DNA from: Azoarcus sp. KH32C
GTDB taxonomy: Bacteria; Pseudomonadota; Gammaproteobacteria; Burkholderiales; Rhodocyclaceae
Assembly (NCBI RefSeq): GCF_000349945.1
Contig: NC_020516.1
Coordinates: forward strand, 3,658,001-3,722,000
DNA length: 64,000 nucleotides
Reading direction: 5' to 3'
The notes below the pieces were generated by a model, which saw only the letters and a program-made list of their open reading frames with translations, was not told where the DNA came from and made no database searches. A program made the translations under genes and the position numbers. This document shows, piece by piece, positions 37,849 to 47,091 of this stretch; position 1 is the first letter of the stretch; each line of letters starts with the position of its first letter.

Positions 37849-39954
37849 TCAATCCGGCACGAAGACTTCGTTACCGGTGACGGTGATGCGGTCGGAGGCG
37901 GCAGGCGTGGCGCTGATCGGCGGCACGTTCGTCGCAGTGAGCGGTGCCGCGGCACCCGGCGTGCCCGTACGCGGCGTTGTGCGCACGACCTGCGACGGCG
38001 GCAACGGGCTGTGCGACGCCAGGTGGCCGTACATCAGGTCGAGCGCGCGGCGGAAGTACACGTGCAGCGGGACGAAACGCGTATCGTAGCCGGCGAGCAA
38101 CGCGTTGCCGATGAAGGCGTCGAAGTGCTGCGCGTTCGTGACCTCGATATAGCGCAGGCGGCTGCGGGCGCCCTCCTCGGCGCGGTTCATGCCCAGGTAG
38201 GGCCGCGACGTGAAGCCCACCGGCACGAGCGCGTCGGAGCGGCCATGGACGATGATCGCGGGCTTGCCGTTGAGATCGGCCCGCACGCGTACGGCTTCGA
38301 CGTTTTCATGGACCCGCTGCGCTTCGACGCTGTTGTCCGTCCACAACGAACGCAGGCACAGCGCGCCATCGACGTTGAAGTCGAACTTGCCGGTGGAAGG
38401 CGAGATCGATGCCCCGTCGCGCCGCGGTCCGCCGACCGATGCATCGTTGATGATCTGCAGGCCGGATGCGGGCGGAATGCCGTTGCCGGTGCCGAAGCTC
38501 GTCGCCGCCAGCGCAGGGAGCCACGGGGCGGGAACGCCCGAACTGTCGACCGCGGCAAAACTGAAGTTGCAGGCCCGCTCCTCGACGCCGAAGCGGCCGT
38601 AGGTATTGGCGTAGGTCACTGCAATCGGCGGCACCGCGAACGCGTAATGCGAGGCCGCGAGCGGAGTCGATTCGGGCTCCCAGCCATAGGCGAGCAATGC
38701 ATCGAGCGCGCTGTCGCCCTGTTCGGCCGGCGTCGCCCCGCTGATCAGCCCATGGGCCACCAGGGCTTCGCAGCGGTTCGTCGCCAGCGCCGCCGGGACG
38801 AAGGCCGCGCCGGGGGAGCCGGCCGCGCGCGGCGACAAGGTTGCGCAGGGCTGCAGCAGGTTGGCGTAGGTCGTGTAGTCGTAGAGCGTGCGGCCGCTGC
38901 CGGTGCGGATCTGGCTGCCGCGGCGGACAACGAGATGGTTGTTCTCGCGCAGCTGGATTTGCGGTTCGCCGACCGCGACGCCGTCGATCAGGTCTTCGTC
39001 ATCCTGCTCGGCCGCGGCCAGCGCGGCACCGGCGCCATTGGACACACTGGCCGCGATCACGACGGTTTTCTGCTTGACGATCGTGCGCACCACGCCCTGC
39101 GGGGTATGAACGCCATACTTTTCGTTGAGCACGTAGAAGGCGAAACGCACCGCATCGAGCGTGTCGCGCCCCCAGTCGGCCTCCGGATTCAGCTTGGAAT
39201 GCGCGTGCTTGACGGCGACGCGGTTGGGCCACGCGGCGAGGAAGGCGGCGCGCTCGGACTCGGATAGATCGGCGGTGAAGTGGGACGCGTCGCCCGCGGT
39301 CGCGGCGTCGGCGCGCGTACCGTCGATCAGGCCGACGGTATTCGTCGCGAGGTCGTGCATGCCGTTGCCGGTGCCCTTGTCGGCGTAGGCGACGGCGCAG
39401 CCTTTCTGCAGGCCCCACTCGCCCGAGGTTCCGATCGCGCCGTAGATGCCGCGCGAGCCGCTGGAAGTGGCGGTGACGATGCAGGGCTTCTTCGGGTTGA
39501 AGTGGGCCGGCACCTGCACCATCAGCGTGACGTTGCCGCGCTCCCCGCCGTGGTTCGCATAGGCGAGATATTCGCTGCCGGCGATCTTGCCGTCGCCGGA
39601 GCTGCTGACGACACCCGTCGCACTGACGCTCGTGAGCGGCCCGAACAGGGTCCCGTAGCCACCGTTCGGCGAGGTGTCGATCAGTGCGCGGTAATTGTTG
39701 TAGATCGCCAGTCGACGCAGTTCATCGGCCGTCGGCACCGCGGACACAACCGGTGCGGTTCCCGACTGGATGCCGGCGCGGCCGAGCCCCGCCGTGAGGA
39801 GATCGTCGGATATGCCGTCCGTGTCGCGTGAGATGACGTCGCCCAGAAACGCCGGCTTCTGGTTGAAGCCGAATCCGCTTCCGGAAAAAGCAAGGGCCGG
39901 CATCGCTGCCAGGGCCAGTACGATCGGGGTGACGCTGCGCATGCTGGGGTACAT
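37849..39954 (-). CDS. Secreted D-(-)-3-hydroxybutyrate oligomer hydrolase
   Basis: A 701-residue member of the 3HB-oligomer hydrolase family (PF10605 type), which cleaves 3-hydroxybutyrate dimers and trimers released from polyhydroxybutyrate. The signal peptide is VTPIVLALAAMPALA (cleavage near 22). TATSSGSRGIYGAIGTSGEW and the nucleophile region VIAASVSNGAGAALAA (Ser305) are characteristic. GGAGGAG precedes the ATG. The length matches the family. It stands alone between an HExxH gene and an HD-GYP regulator, so it probably has its own promoter. Polyhydroxybutyrate genes are not in the window. Confidence 0.9.
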   Translation of the reverse strand: MYPSMRSVTPIVLALAAMPALAFSGSGFGFNQKPAFLGDVISRDTDGISDDLLTAGLGRAGIQSGTAPVVSAVPTADELRRLAIYNNYRALIDTSPNGGYGTLFGPLTSVSATGVVSSSGDGKIAGSEYLAYANHGGERGNVTLMVQVPAHFNPKKPCIVTATSSGSRGIYGAIGTSGEWGLQKGCAVAYADKGTGNGMHDLATNTVGLIDGTRADAATAGDASHFTADLSESERAAFLAAWPNRVAVKHAHSKLNPEADWGRDTLDAVRFAFYVLNEKYGVHTPQGVVRTIVKQKTVVIAASVSNGAGAALAAAEQDDEDLIDGVAVGEPQIQLRENNHLVVRRGSQIRTGSGRTLYDYTTYANLLQPCATLSPRAAGSPGAAFVPAALATNRCEALVAHGLISGATPAEQGDSALDALLAYGWEPESTPLAASHYAFAVPPIAVTYANTYGRFGVEERACNFSFAAVDSSGVPAPWLPALAATSFGTGNGIPPASGLQIINDASVGGPRRDGASISPSTGKFDFNVDGALCLRSLWTDNSVEAQRVHENVEAVRVRADLNGKPAIIVHGRSDALVPVGFTSRPYLGMNRAEEGARSRLRYIEVTNAQHFDAFIGNALLAGYDTRFVPLHVYFRRALDLMYGHLASHSPLPPSQVVRTTPRTGTPGAAAPLTATNVPPISATPAASDRITVTGNEVFVPD

Positions 39955-40058
39955 GGGGCTCCTCCATTATTGATCTTGCTTGCGCCCGCCAGCATGGAGA
40001 AAGCACATCGTCTTATGCCGTCCGCGCGCAAGTCTACGTTATTGGCAGCGGACGGCCC

Positions 40059-40090
40059 GGCCGAAATGAGGGTTTACCCTCATTTCGGCC
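40059..40090. repeat. Perfect 14-base-pair inverted repeat downstream of the HD-GYP gene
   Basis: GGCCGAAATGAGGG (40059-40072) pairs perfectly with CCCTCATTTCGGCC (40077-40090) around TTTA. It lies 31 bases after the HD-GYP stop in the direction of that gene. No T-run follows on either strand, so it may be a Rho-assisted terminator, a stability hairpin or an operator for the 3HB-oligomer hydrolase gene beyond. Confidence 0.6.
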
Positions 40091-40121
40091 AAATTGGTCA
40101 CGCCGGGAATCACGCGCGGAT

Positions 40122-41135
40122 TCAAGCCCTGAGACCGACCTCCCTCGCGCGTCCCTCCTGTGCGTCCCAGTGGGCCTTGATCTCGAGAATCTCGGGCATG
40201 GCCCCCTTGAACGCACTCACCAGGCGCGCTTCCAGATGGCTGCCGGCGGACTCGTCGAGCTGGTCGATCACGCGCTCCAGCGGCCACGCCTCCTTGTAGG
40301 GGCGCCGCGTCGTGAGCGCGTCGAAGACATCCGCAATGGCGACAATGCGCGCGGACTCGGGAATCTCCTCCCCGACCAGTCCGTCCGGATAGCCGGTGCC
40401 GTCCCATCGTTCGTGGTGATACAGGGACACTTTGGCTGCCAACTGAAACAGGGGCGCGTCCCCACGACACAGGATGTCGTAGCCAATGCGGGAATGCGTC
40501 TTCATGACGGTCCATTCGTCCGCATCGAGCTTGGCCGGCTTCTTGAGGATCGCGTCGGGGATGCCGATCTTGCCCGTGTCGTGCATCGGGGCCGCGAGCT
40601 CCAGCAGGCCGGCGTCTTCGGCCTCCCATCCGACGATCTCGGCCAGCCGGCGACAGTACGCGGCCATGCGCCAGACGTGCATGCCCGTATCGGTATCGTT
40701 GTAGTGGCCGGCCTCGCCGAGCATGTGGATGGCGGCACGGTGACTGGCCGCCAGCTCGGCGGCGTTCACGAGCGAGAGATGCGTGCGTACGCGGGCCCGG
40801 ACGACGGGAGGAGAAATCGGCTTGGTGATGTAATCCACTCCGCCGACGTCGAATCCGGTCTGCTCGTCGACCGCCTCGGTGAGACTGGTGACGAAGATGA
40901 TCGGGATGCGGCTGGTCGCCGGATCGGCCTTGAGGTGGCGGGCGACATCGAAACCGTTCATGTCCGGCATGACCACGTCGAGCAGGATCAACGACGGCTG
41001 GTGCTTTGCCGTCGCCCGGATGGCCTCGGCGCCGCTGCGCGCATAGACCAGGCGGTAGTCCTGCTCCAGGACTGCTCGCAGCAAACCAAGGTTGAGGGGA
41101 TCGTCATCGACGCAAAGAATCGGATGGTGGTACAT
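40122..41135 (-). CDS. Response regulator with HD-GYP cyclic-di-GMP phosphodiesterase output
   Basis: A 337-residue protein. An N-terminal receiver (about 5-120) has CVDDD, LILLDVVMPDMNG with the phospho-Asp near 54, and KPI. A C-terminal HD-GYP domain (about 140-325) has MHDTGKIGIPDAI and HHERWDGTGYP, so the metal-binding and GYP motifs are intact. It is predicted to break down cyclic-di-GMP when phosphorylated by the hybrid kinase encoded three bases upstream. It is the last gene of the pseudo-receiver/TonB/YfiR/kinase operon. Confidence 0.93.
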   Translation of the reverse strand: MYHHPILCVDDDPLNLGLLRAVLEQDYRLVYARSGAEAIRATAKHQPSLILLDVVMPDMNGFDVARHLKADPATSRIPIIFVTSLTEAVDEQTGFDVGGVDYITKPISPPVVRARVRTHLSLVNAAELAASHRAAIHMLGEAGHYNDTDTGMHVWRMAAYCRRLAEIVGWEAEDAGLLELAAPMHDTGKIGIPDAILKKPAKLDADEWTVMKTHSRIGYDILCRGDAPLFQLAAKVSLYHHERWDGTGYPDGLVGEEIPESARIVAIADVFDALTTRRPYKEAWPLERVIDQLDESAGSHLEARLVSAFKGAMPEILEIKAHWDAQEGRAREVGLRA

Positions 41136-41138
41136 GGC

Positions 41139-44100
41139 TCACTCCTCTTCCGTCATTCCGTGCGACTCGGAGAAGGCTTGGATGAGCGCTTCGGCCCCAC
41201 GGAAGTCGAAAGCGTTGATGCATTGCCGCAACTGCTGCATGAAATCGGCGGGGATGAAGGTCGACAAGGTGGGCAGCAAGGGTTCGATGCGTCCCGGATC
41301 GTCGCTGTCCAACGCCGCACGCACGCGTTCGAGGATTGCGCGCGCCTCGGCAGGGTTCGCGCCGGCGGCAGGCGCGTGGGCACCAGGCGTGGCGGCTTCG
41401 ATTGCCTCGCCGAGATAGTCCTCGATCGCCGCAGCCGTCCGTTTCAGCGCGGACATCAGTTCTGCGATCGGGCCGGCGTCGTCGCGGCCCTCACGCAATT
41501 GTTCTTCGACGGCGCCGGCGAGTTCCGCCGCCTGCAACAGCGCGAGAGCGCCGGCGCTGCCGCGCAGCCGGTGCGCGAGGAAGGCCGCTTGCGAGGTGTC
41601 GCCGGCCTGGATGGCCTCGACAATCCGCTGCCCCTCTTCGACGAAGTCCATCGACCGCAGCCGATCGCGATACACGGCCTCGTCCCGCCAGTTGCGCAGC
41701 CCGGCCTGCACGTCGAGCAGGGCCTGCGATGCGGCGGCGTCCCGCGCCGCGCCCGGCGCCGCCGATTCACCGCCTCCCGTGTAGCGCTGAACGGTCGCGA
41801 TGAGCTCGTCGACGTCGAAAGGCTTGGCCACGAAGTCGTTCATCCCCGACTCGATGGCCGCCAGCTGCTGCTTCTTGAAGGCGCCCGCGGTCAGGGCGAT
41901 GACCGGCAGATGCGCGAGGCTCGGCGTGGCGCGGATCTGCCGGGTCGTCTCGTAGCCGTCCATCACCGGCATCTGCACATCCATCAACACGAGGTCGAAG
42001 CCCTCGGGATGGCTCTGCAGCATCGTCAGCGCAGTGCTTCCTTCGGGGGCGAGCTCCACCTCGGCCCCCTCGCCGACCAGGATCTGCTGCGCGACGTCGC
42101 GGTTCATCTCGTTGTCGTCGACCACCAGGATGCGCCGTCCTGCGAGGGCCTGCCCGCCCGTGCGCGGCACCTCCTGGATCGGCAGTTCGCCACGGCGGCT
42201 CTTGGCGTCGAGCAAGGCGTTGTACAGGCCGGAACACGTCACCGGCTTCGTCAGTACGGCATCCACCTGCTCGCTGCCGGGCTGCTCCCGCAGCTGTTCG
42301 CGATCCATCGCCGTGACCATGATGATGATCGGCGCGCTTCCATCTTCCCGTATGTTCCTCCGGATGGCCGTCGCCGCGGCGAGCCCGTCGACCTCGGGCA
42401 TGCGCCAGTCGAGAAGCAGCACGTCGTAGGGATTGCGCCCGGCATTCGCGACCGCTGCGATCGCCTTCTTGCCGGAGTCGACCGCTTCGACGCTCCAGCC
42501 GAGACTCGCCGCCGTCGCGCTCAGCACGACCCGCGCGGTGGCGTTGTCGTCGGCGACGAGCACCCGCTGGAACATCATCGCCGGAGTCGCGTTGCCGACC
42601 GGGTCGCTGAGCTCGAGCGCGATCTCGAAGGCGAATTCGCTGCCTTTCCCCGGCTCGCTGGCGACGCTCAGTTCGCCCCCCATGAGCTCGACCAGGCGTC
42701 GGCTGATTGCGAGGCCCAGGCCCGTGCCGCCGAAGCTGCGCGAAGTCGAGCTGTCGCCCTGAGTGAAGGCATTGAAGATCGCCTGCTGCTTGTCCTTGGC
42801 GATGCCGATGCCCGTATCTCGCACGGCGAAGCGCAAGCGCACCATGCCGGTGGAGCGGTCTTCGGCGACCTGGGCGACGCTGACGACGACCTCACCCTCG
42901 TTGGTGAACTTGATCGCGTTGCCGGCCAGGTTGATCAGCACCTGTCCCAGGCGCAGCGCGTCGCCCTTCAGGAAGTTGGCCCCTTCGGGCGCCGGCCCGA
43001 CAACGACTTCGACCGGCTTTTCGCCCACGGCCGAAGACATGATGCTGGCAATGTTGTCCAGCACGTCCGCCAGGCGGAAGGGGATGTGCTCGATCTCCAG
43101 GCGCTGCGCATCGATCTTCGAAAAATCGAGGATGTCGTTGATGATGCCCAGCAGCGAGCGACCCGCGATGTGGATCTTCTGCACCATGCCGCGCGCGACC
43201 GGCGTCAGCTCGTGCTTCTCGAGCAGGTAGGCGAGGCTGAGGATCGCGTTCATCGGCGTCCGGATCTCGTGGCTCATGTTGGCGACGAAGTCCGCCTTGG
43301 CGCGGTTCGCAGCCTCCGCCTCCTCGGTGCGGCTCACCAGCGCGCGGTTGGCGATCTCGAGCTGGGCGGTGCGCTCGGCCACGCGCCGCTCGAGCTGCGC
43401 ATTCAGTTCGAGCACCTCCCGCTCGGCCGCGCGGCGGTCATCGACGTCGTACAGCGCGCCAATCCACTCCACGACGCGGTCCTGGTCGTCGAGGACCGGC
43501 GCATTGCGCATGATGACGATACGGTATCGCGCGCTTGCCGGGTGCCACAGCCGGGCTTCCAGCTCGAACGAGACATGCTCGTGCAGCGCGAGCGCCCAGG
43601 CGCGATCGAGGGCGGCCTGGTCCTCCGGATGGAAAGCGCGGCGCCAGCCCAGGCCCCGGTATTCGTCGCGGGACTGGCCGGTGTGGGCGGCCCATGCGGG
43701 CTGCTCGTCGATGAAGCCTCCGGAGGGCCCGCAGGTCCAGATCACCGACGACATCGCCGAGATCAGCGTGCGGTTGCGCCGCTCGCTCGCCTGCAGCGAC
43801 TTCTGGATCTCGCCCCGTTCGGCGATTTCGCGTTCCAGTTCGCGCTTCGAGGATTCGATGGCATCGGTACGCTGACCGATTTCGGCCAGCATGTCGTTGA
43901 AGACGTCGACCAGGTAGCCGACCTCGTCGTCGGTGGTCTTCGTCGCCCGCAGCGCAAAGTTGCGTTGTTCCATGACTTGGCGCGCGACGTTGCTCACCGA
44001 CTGGATCGGTCCCGCGATCCATCGCTGCGCGCGGGTCGAAATCGCCAGTCCCACGCCCATGCTGCCCACGATCGCGACCGCGAGGACGGTGACGAATTCC

Positions 44101-44564
44101 CACAGGCGCTCCGTCAGGTCGTACCGCGCGACGAGGTAGACCGTGCCGAGCACCTCCTGCTGGCTCGCGACCCGGCGCGCGAGTGTCAGCGTTCCGCCCG
44201 CCGTCTGCACCCCCTGGATGTCGAGCAAGGGCGGAAAGGGCTTCGCCTCGGCGTCCTCGCGGCGATACGTGGCAAAGACGGTGCCGCGCGAGGTATAGAG
44301 CGCCGCTGCCAGCACCTTCGGCTGGGCCGTGAGCTGGGCCAGGCTTTCCCGCGCGGCCACGGGATCGTTGAACTGCAGTGCCGCCGTGCTCGCATAGGCG
44401 AGGATGTCGGCCTGCGTGTTCAACTCGTCGAGCAAAGTCTGGCGGAAAACGAGCGATTCGTAATAGACGAGCGCGCCGCCGGCAACCAGCAGCGCACCCA
44501 GGTTGCCGATCAGCGCCATCAGCAGCAATTTGTGGCGGATCGAGCGCAGGAAGCCGGAGATCAT
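41139..44564 (-). CDS. Hybrid sensor histidine kinase (CHASE8-HAMP-PAS-HK-REC-REC-HPt)
   Basis: A 1141-residue multi-domain kinase. TM helices (about 14-34 and 157-178) bracket a CHASE8-like periplasmic domain. HAMP (about 180-233), PAS (about 262-385), a coiled coil, the H-box ANMSHEIRTPMNAI with His432, an ATPase domain (DTGIGI, GGTGLGLAISRRLVELMGG), two receivers (VLVADDN with LLLDWRMPEVDG; ILVVDDNEMN with VLMDVQMPVMDG) and a C-terminal HPt domain (FLAHRLRGSAGALALL) follow. It overlaps yfiR by four bases. The phosphorelay would end on the adjacent HD-GYP regulator. YfiR upstream suggests periplasmic control of the sensor. Confidence 0.93.
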   Translation of the reverse strand: MISGFLRSIRHKLLLMALIGNLGALLVAGGALVYYESLVFRQTLLDELNTQADILAYASTAALQFNDPVAARESLAQLTAQPKVLAAALYTSRGTVFATYRREDAEAKPFPPLLDIQGVQTAGGTLTLARRVASQQEVLGTVYLVARYDLTERLWEFVTVLAVAIVGSMGVGLAISTRAQRWIAGPIQSVSNVARQVMEQRNFALRATKTTDDEVGYLVDVFNDMLAEIGQRTDAIESSKRELEREIAERGEIQKSLQASERRNRTLISAMSSVIWTCGPSGGFIDEQPAWAAHTGQSRDEYRGLGWRRAFHPEDQAALDRAWALALHEHVSFELEARLWHPASARYRIVIMRNAPVLDDQDRVVEWIGALYDVDDRRAAEREVLELNAQLERRVAERTAQLEIANRALVSRTEEAEAANRAKADFVANMSHEIRTPMNAILSLAYLLEKHELTPVARGMVQKIHIAGRSLLGIINDILDFSKIDAQRLEIEHIPFRLADVLDNIASIMSSAVGEKPVEVVVGPAPEGANFLKGDALRLGQVLINLAGNAIKFTNEGEVVVSVAQVAEDRSTGMVRLRFAVRDTGIGIAKDKQQAIFNAFTQGDSSTSRSFGGTGLGLAISRRLVELMGGELSVASEPGKGSEFAFEIALELSDPVGNATPAMMFQRVLVADDNATARVVLSATAASLGWSVEAVDSGKKAIAAVANAGRNPYDVLLLDWRMPEVDGLAAATAIRRNIREDGSAPIIIMVTAMDREQLREQPGSEQVDAVLTKPVTCSGLYNALLDAKSRRGELPIQEVPRTGGQALAGRRILVVDDNEMNRDVAQQILVGEGAEVELAPEGSTALTMLQSHPEGFDLVLMDVQMPVMDGYETTRQIRATPSLAHLPVIALTAGAFKKQQLAAIESGMNDFVAKPFDVDELIATVQRYTGGGESAAPGAARDAAASQALLDVQAGLRNWRDEAVYRDRLRSMDFVEEGQRIVEAIQAGDTSQAAFLAHRLRGSAGALALLQAAELAGAVEEQLREGRDDAGPIAELMSALKRTAAAIEDYLGEAIEAATPGAHAPAAGANPAEARAILERVRAALDSDDPGRIEPLLPTLSTFIPADFMQQLRQCINAFDFRGAEALIQAFSESHGMTEEE

Positions 44565-45151
44565 GGCGCCCCCTTTTCGACCCGGCGGGCGACGGCGAGC
44601 AGACGCGAACTCAGCTTCAGACCGTTGCGTTCCGCCGTGCCGAGCGAAATCTCGAAACCGATGCGGTTGTCGAAGGGCACGAAATTCACGACGCTGCCGC
44701 TGTCGAGACCGCCCGGGATTTCCGTGATGGTCAGGACGGGCCGGGACTTGAGGCCACTGAGCAACTTCTTCACGGACGCCGCATCCCGCCGCGCGACGAA
44801 GAGGATGTGGGCGCGTTCCACTTCATCGCCGCCTGCCGAAGGCTCGACGACAAAGCTCCGATCGTTGGCCTTGCGGCCCGCCAGCATCGTAACGAGGATT
44901 TCCACCAAGGGATCCGAGCCCACGACAGCAATGCGGATCGGCTCGCCCGGCCCGGTGAAGGCCGAGTTCGGCCACTCGACATATTCGGCCATGCGGAACA
45001 GGTACGCGGCCTTGACCTGGTATTCGACAACGGCCGGATCGGTCGCCGCGAACGCACCGGCTGCGCACGAGAGCACAAGGCACATCACGATGCGCCGCCG
45101 CACCGCTGACGGCGAGGTGCTGCAGGGAAGGAACAAGGCTCGCGCGAACAT
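44561..45151 (-). CDS. YfiR-family periplasmic protein
   Basis: A 196-residue YfiR (DUF4154) protein. A signal peptide (IVMCLVLSCAAGAFA, cleavage near 36) precedes the family start VVEYQVKAAYLFRMAEYVEWP. IRIAVVGSDPL, HILFVARR and VVNFVPFDNRIGFEISLGTAERNGLKLSSRLL follow. In Pseudomonas, YfiR in the periplasm inhibits the diguanylate cyclase YfiN. Here the neighbour is a CHASE8 hybrid kinase instead. The ATG at 45151 shares one base with the TGA of the TonB receptor gene. A longer open frame runs back through that gene but is not homologous. Confidence 0.9.
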   Translation of the reverse strand: MFARALFLPCSTSPSAVRRRIVMCLVLSCAAGAFAATDPAVVEYQVKAAYLFRMAEYVEWPNSAFTGPGEPIRIAVVGSDPLVEILVTMLAGRKANDRSFVVEPSAGGDEVERAHILFVARRDAASVKKLLSGLKSRPVLTITEIPGGLDSGSVVNFVPFDNRIGFEISLGTAERNGLKLSSRLLAVARRVEKGAP

Positions 45152-47091
45152 CAGAAAGCCACCCTGACGGAGAGGAAGGCGGACCGTCTTACCGACACCA
45201 CACCGGCCGACGATGCGGCGAACTCCTCGTGCCTGCGATCGAGCAGGTTCGCGACCGTCAGCGTCAGGGCGAGCGATGGAGACAGCTGCCAGCCATAACG
45301 CACATCGACGGCCGTGTATGCCGGCACCGGCGGCGTCGGCAACGCGCCCACGCGGCGCACCGCGATGTCGAGACTCCGGTCTCCTGCCAGTTGCCAGCCG
45401 GAAGTGAGCGACCACTGGACAGGCGGGTCGTCGCCCGGCGGGGTGCGCGCAACCGCGTCCCCCTCGAACCGGTCGTGCATCGCAAGGATGCCGGCGGCGA
45501 GCCGCCACTGCGGGGTGATGCGGTAGCTGCCCCAGGCTTCCACGCCGTAGACACGTCCGTCGATGTGATTGCCGAGCACAAAGATTCCGCTCGGCAAGAG
45601 GTCGAGGCTGCGCAGACGCTCGTAAGTGCTGTGGAAGAGCGTGGCCGACAGCGAGACCGCTTCGCCGAACTGGCCGCGGTAGCCGACTTCCGTCGTCCGC
45701 GCGATTTCGGACTCGAAGTCACGCCCTCCCGCGAGCAGGAAGGGAGGATTGGCCGGAAAGAAGAATTCACGGTCAATGCGCGACGGAGCCCGGACCGAGC
45801 GCGACCAGGCTGTCCACAGCAGATGATCGGGCGCCACTTTCCATGCAAGCCGCACATTCGGCATGAACTCGAGGCCGGAGAAGCTGTTGTTCCCGACGCG
45901 CCCACCCACCGTCAGTCGCAACTCCGGTGTCAGTGCGCGCTCGTGCTGCGCGAACATGTTGGCCCAATGCATACGGCGGTCCGCGGGCAGGAAGGCGAAC
46001 AGCGGGCTGCGATTGTCGACACGATCGTCGGCCCAACGGTACCCGCCGCCCCAAACCGTCTTGTGGCCTCCGTCGTGGGGGATCGTATGCTGGACGTTTA
46101 CGCTGCCGGTATCGAGCTGTTCCCCGAACAGCCCGGGCACGCTGCGCGATGTGTGGTCCCAGTAGGCCTGGACCATCAGTTCCGCACCATCCTCGAGAGA
46201 CCGGACCCATCTCGACAGCAGGTTCGCGCCGTCGGCGCGCTGGCGCCCGGGCGCGTCCTGATCGATCGAAACGGTGTAGGCATCCCCCTGCACCGTGACG
46301 CTGTTCGAGCCCTCGGCGCGATCAGCGCGGAATCCGGCCTGCTGGCGCTGCCAGGCGTCCGACACGGCCGACCCGTCGCTACGCTCCGAGTGATCGAAGT
46401 ACTGCGTCTTCGCATACACCCGGTAATGCCCGTTCTCCCCGAAATCCCCGCCGTGGCGGGCGGCGAAACCGCGTTCGAGGTTACCAGCGCCGACGGAGAC
46501 GAGGTTCCCGGTCGTCTCCGCGCTGGATCGCGTGATCACGTTGATGACGCCATTGACGGCATTGGCGCCCCACAGCGTGCTCGCGGGCCCGCTGATAACC
46601 TCGATGCGGTCCACATCTTCCAGCATCACGTCCTGGACGTCCCAGAACACGCCGGAAAAGAGGGGCGTATAGACGATGCGTCCGTCGATCAATACCTGGA
46701 GTTTGTTGGCAGTGTTCGAATTGAAGCCACGCGCGGAGATGGCGTACCGGTTCGAATCGATCCGCGCCACCTGCAGGTTCGGCGCGAGCCGCAGCGCCTC
46801 GGGCAAAGTAGTCGCACCGGACCGCCGGATGGCATCGGCGGTGATCACATAGACCGACGCCGGTGCATCCTGCAGCCGCTCGGGGGCACGAGACACGGTG
46901 GTGACTTCGATGTTGCCGAGTTGCTCGAGCGTGAGGTCCGCCAGATTCGCGGCGACGAGGTCGGCCGCCTCGGAGGTACCCGAGATCAGCGCGAACAGCA
47001 GCGGTCCGATCGCAAGGCGCACGAGACCGCCTTTTCCCGGCACGCCGGCAACGATTTTCGGTATGCGCTTCCCTATCCTTGCTATCGGCAT
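45151..47091 (-). CDS. TonB-dependent outer-membrane receptor
   Basis: A 646-residue receptor. After a signal peptide (about 20-42) comes LADLTLEQLGNIEVTTVSR, then the plug domain with VYVITADAIRRSGATTLPEALRLAPNLQVARIDS, GPASTLWGANAVNGVINVITR and a ~500-residue beta-barrel ending in SVRVAF. The first part resembles the receptors found next to YfiR and sensor kinases rather than a classic siderophore receptor. No TonB-box-like N-terminal signalling extension is evident. It overlaps the pseudo-receiver gene by ten bases and shares one base with yfiR. Ligand unknown. Confidence 0.92.
   Translation of the reverse strand: MPIARIGKRIPKIVAGVPGKGGLVRLAIGPLLFALISGTSEAADLVAANLADLTLEQLGNIEVTTVSRAPERLQDAPASVYVITADAIRRSGATTLPEALRLAPNLQVARIDSNRYAISARGFNSNTANKLQVLIDGRIVYTPLFSGVFWDVQDVMLEDVDRIEVISGPASTLWGANAVNGVINVITRSSAETTGNLVSVGAGNLERGFAARHGGDFGENGHYRVYAKTQYFDHSERSDGSAVSDAWQRQQAGFRADRAEGSNSVTVQGDAYTVSIDQDAPGRQRADGANLLSRWVRSLEDGAELMVQAYWDHTSRSVPGLFGEQLDTGSVNVQHTIPHDGGHKTVWGGGYRWADDRVDNRSPLFAFLPADRRMHWANMFAQHERALTPELRLTVGGRVGNNSFSGLEFMPNVRLAWKVAPDHLLWTAWSRSVRAPSRIDREFFFPANPPFLLAGGRDFESEIARTTEVGYRGQFGEAVSLSATLFHSTYERLRSLDLLPSGIFVLGNHIDGRVYGVEAWGSYRITPQWRLAAGILAMHDRFEGDAVARTPPGDDPPVQWSLTSGWQLAGDRSLDIAVRRVGALPTPPVPAYTAVDVRYGWQLSPSLALTLTVANLLDRRHEEFAASSAGVVSVRRSAFLSVRVAF

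Noticed and set aside
40170..45167. A plus-strand open frame of more than 1600 codons opposite the HD-GYP, hybrid kinase and YfiR genes
   Set aside because: Same antisense effect. It crosses three real genes and their junctions, and its product has no domain or sensible composition.
44710..45508. N-terminal extension of YfiR through the TonB receptor gene
   Set aside because: The extension is Arg-rich and antiparallel in style to the receptor frame. The signal peptide and the TGATG junction place the start at 45151.
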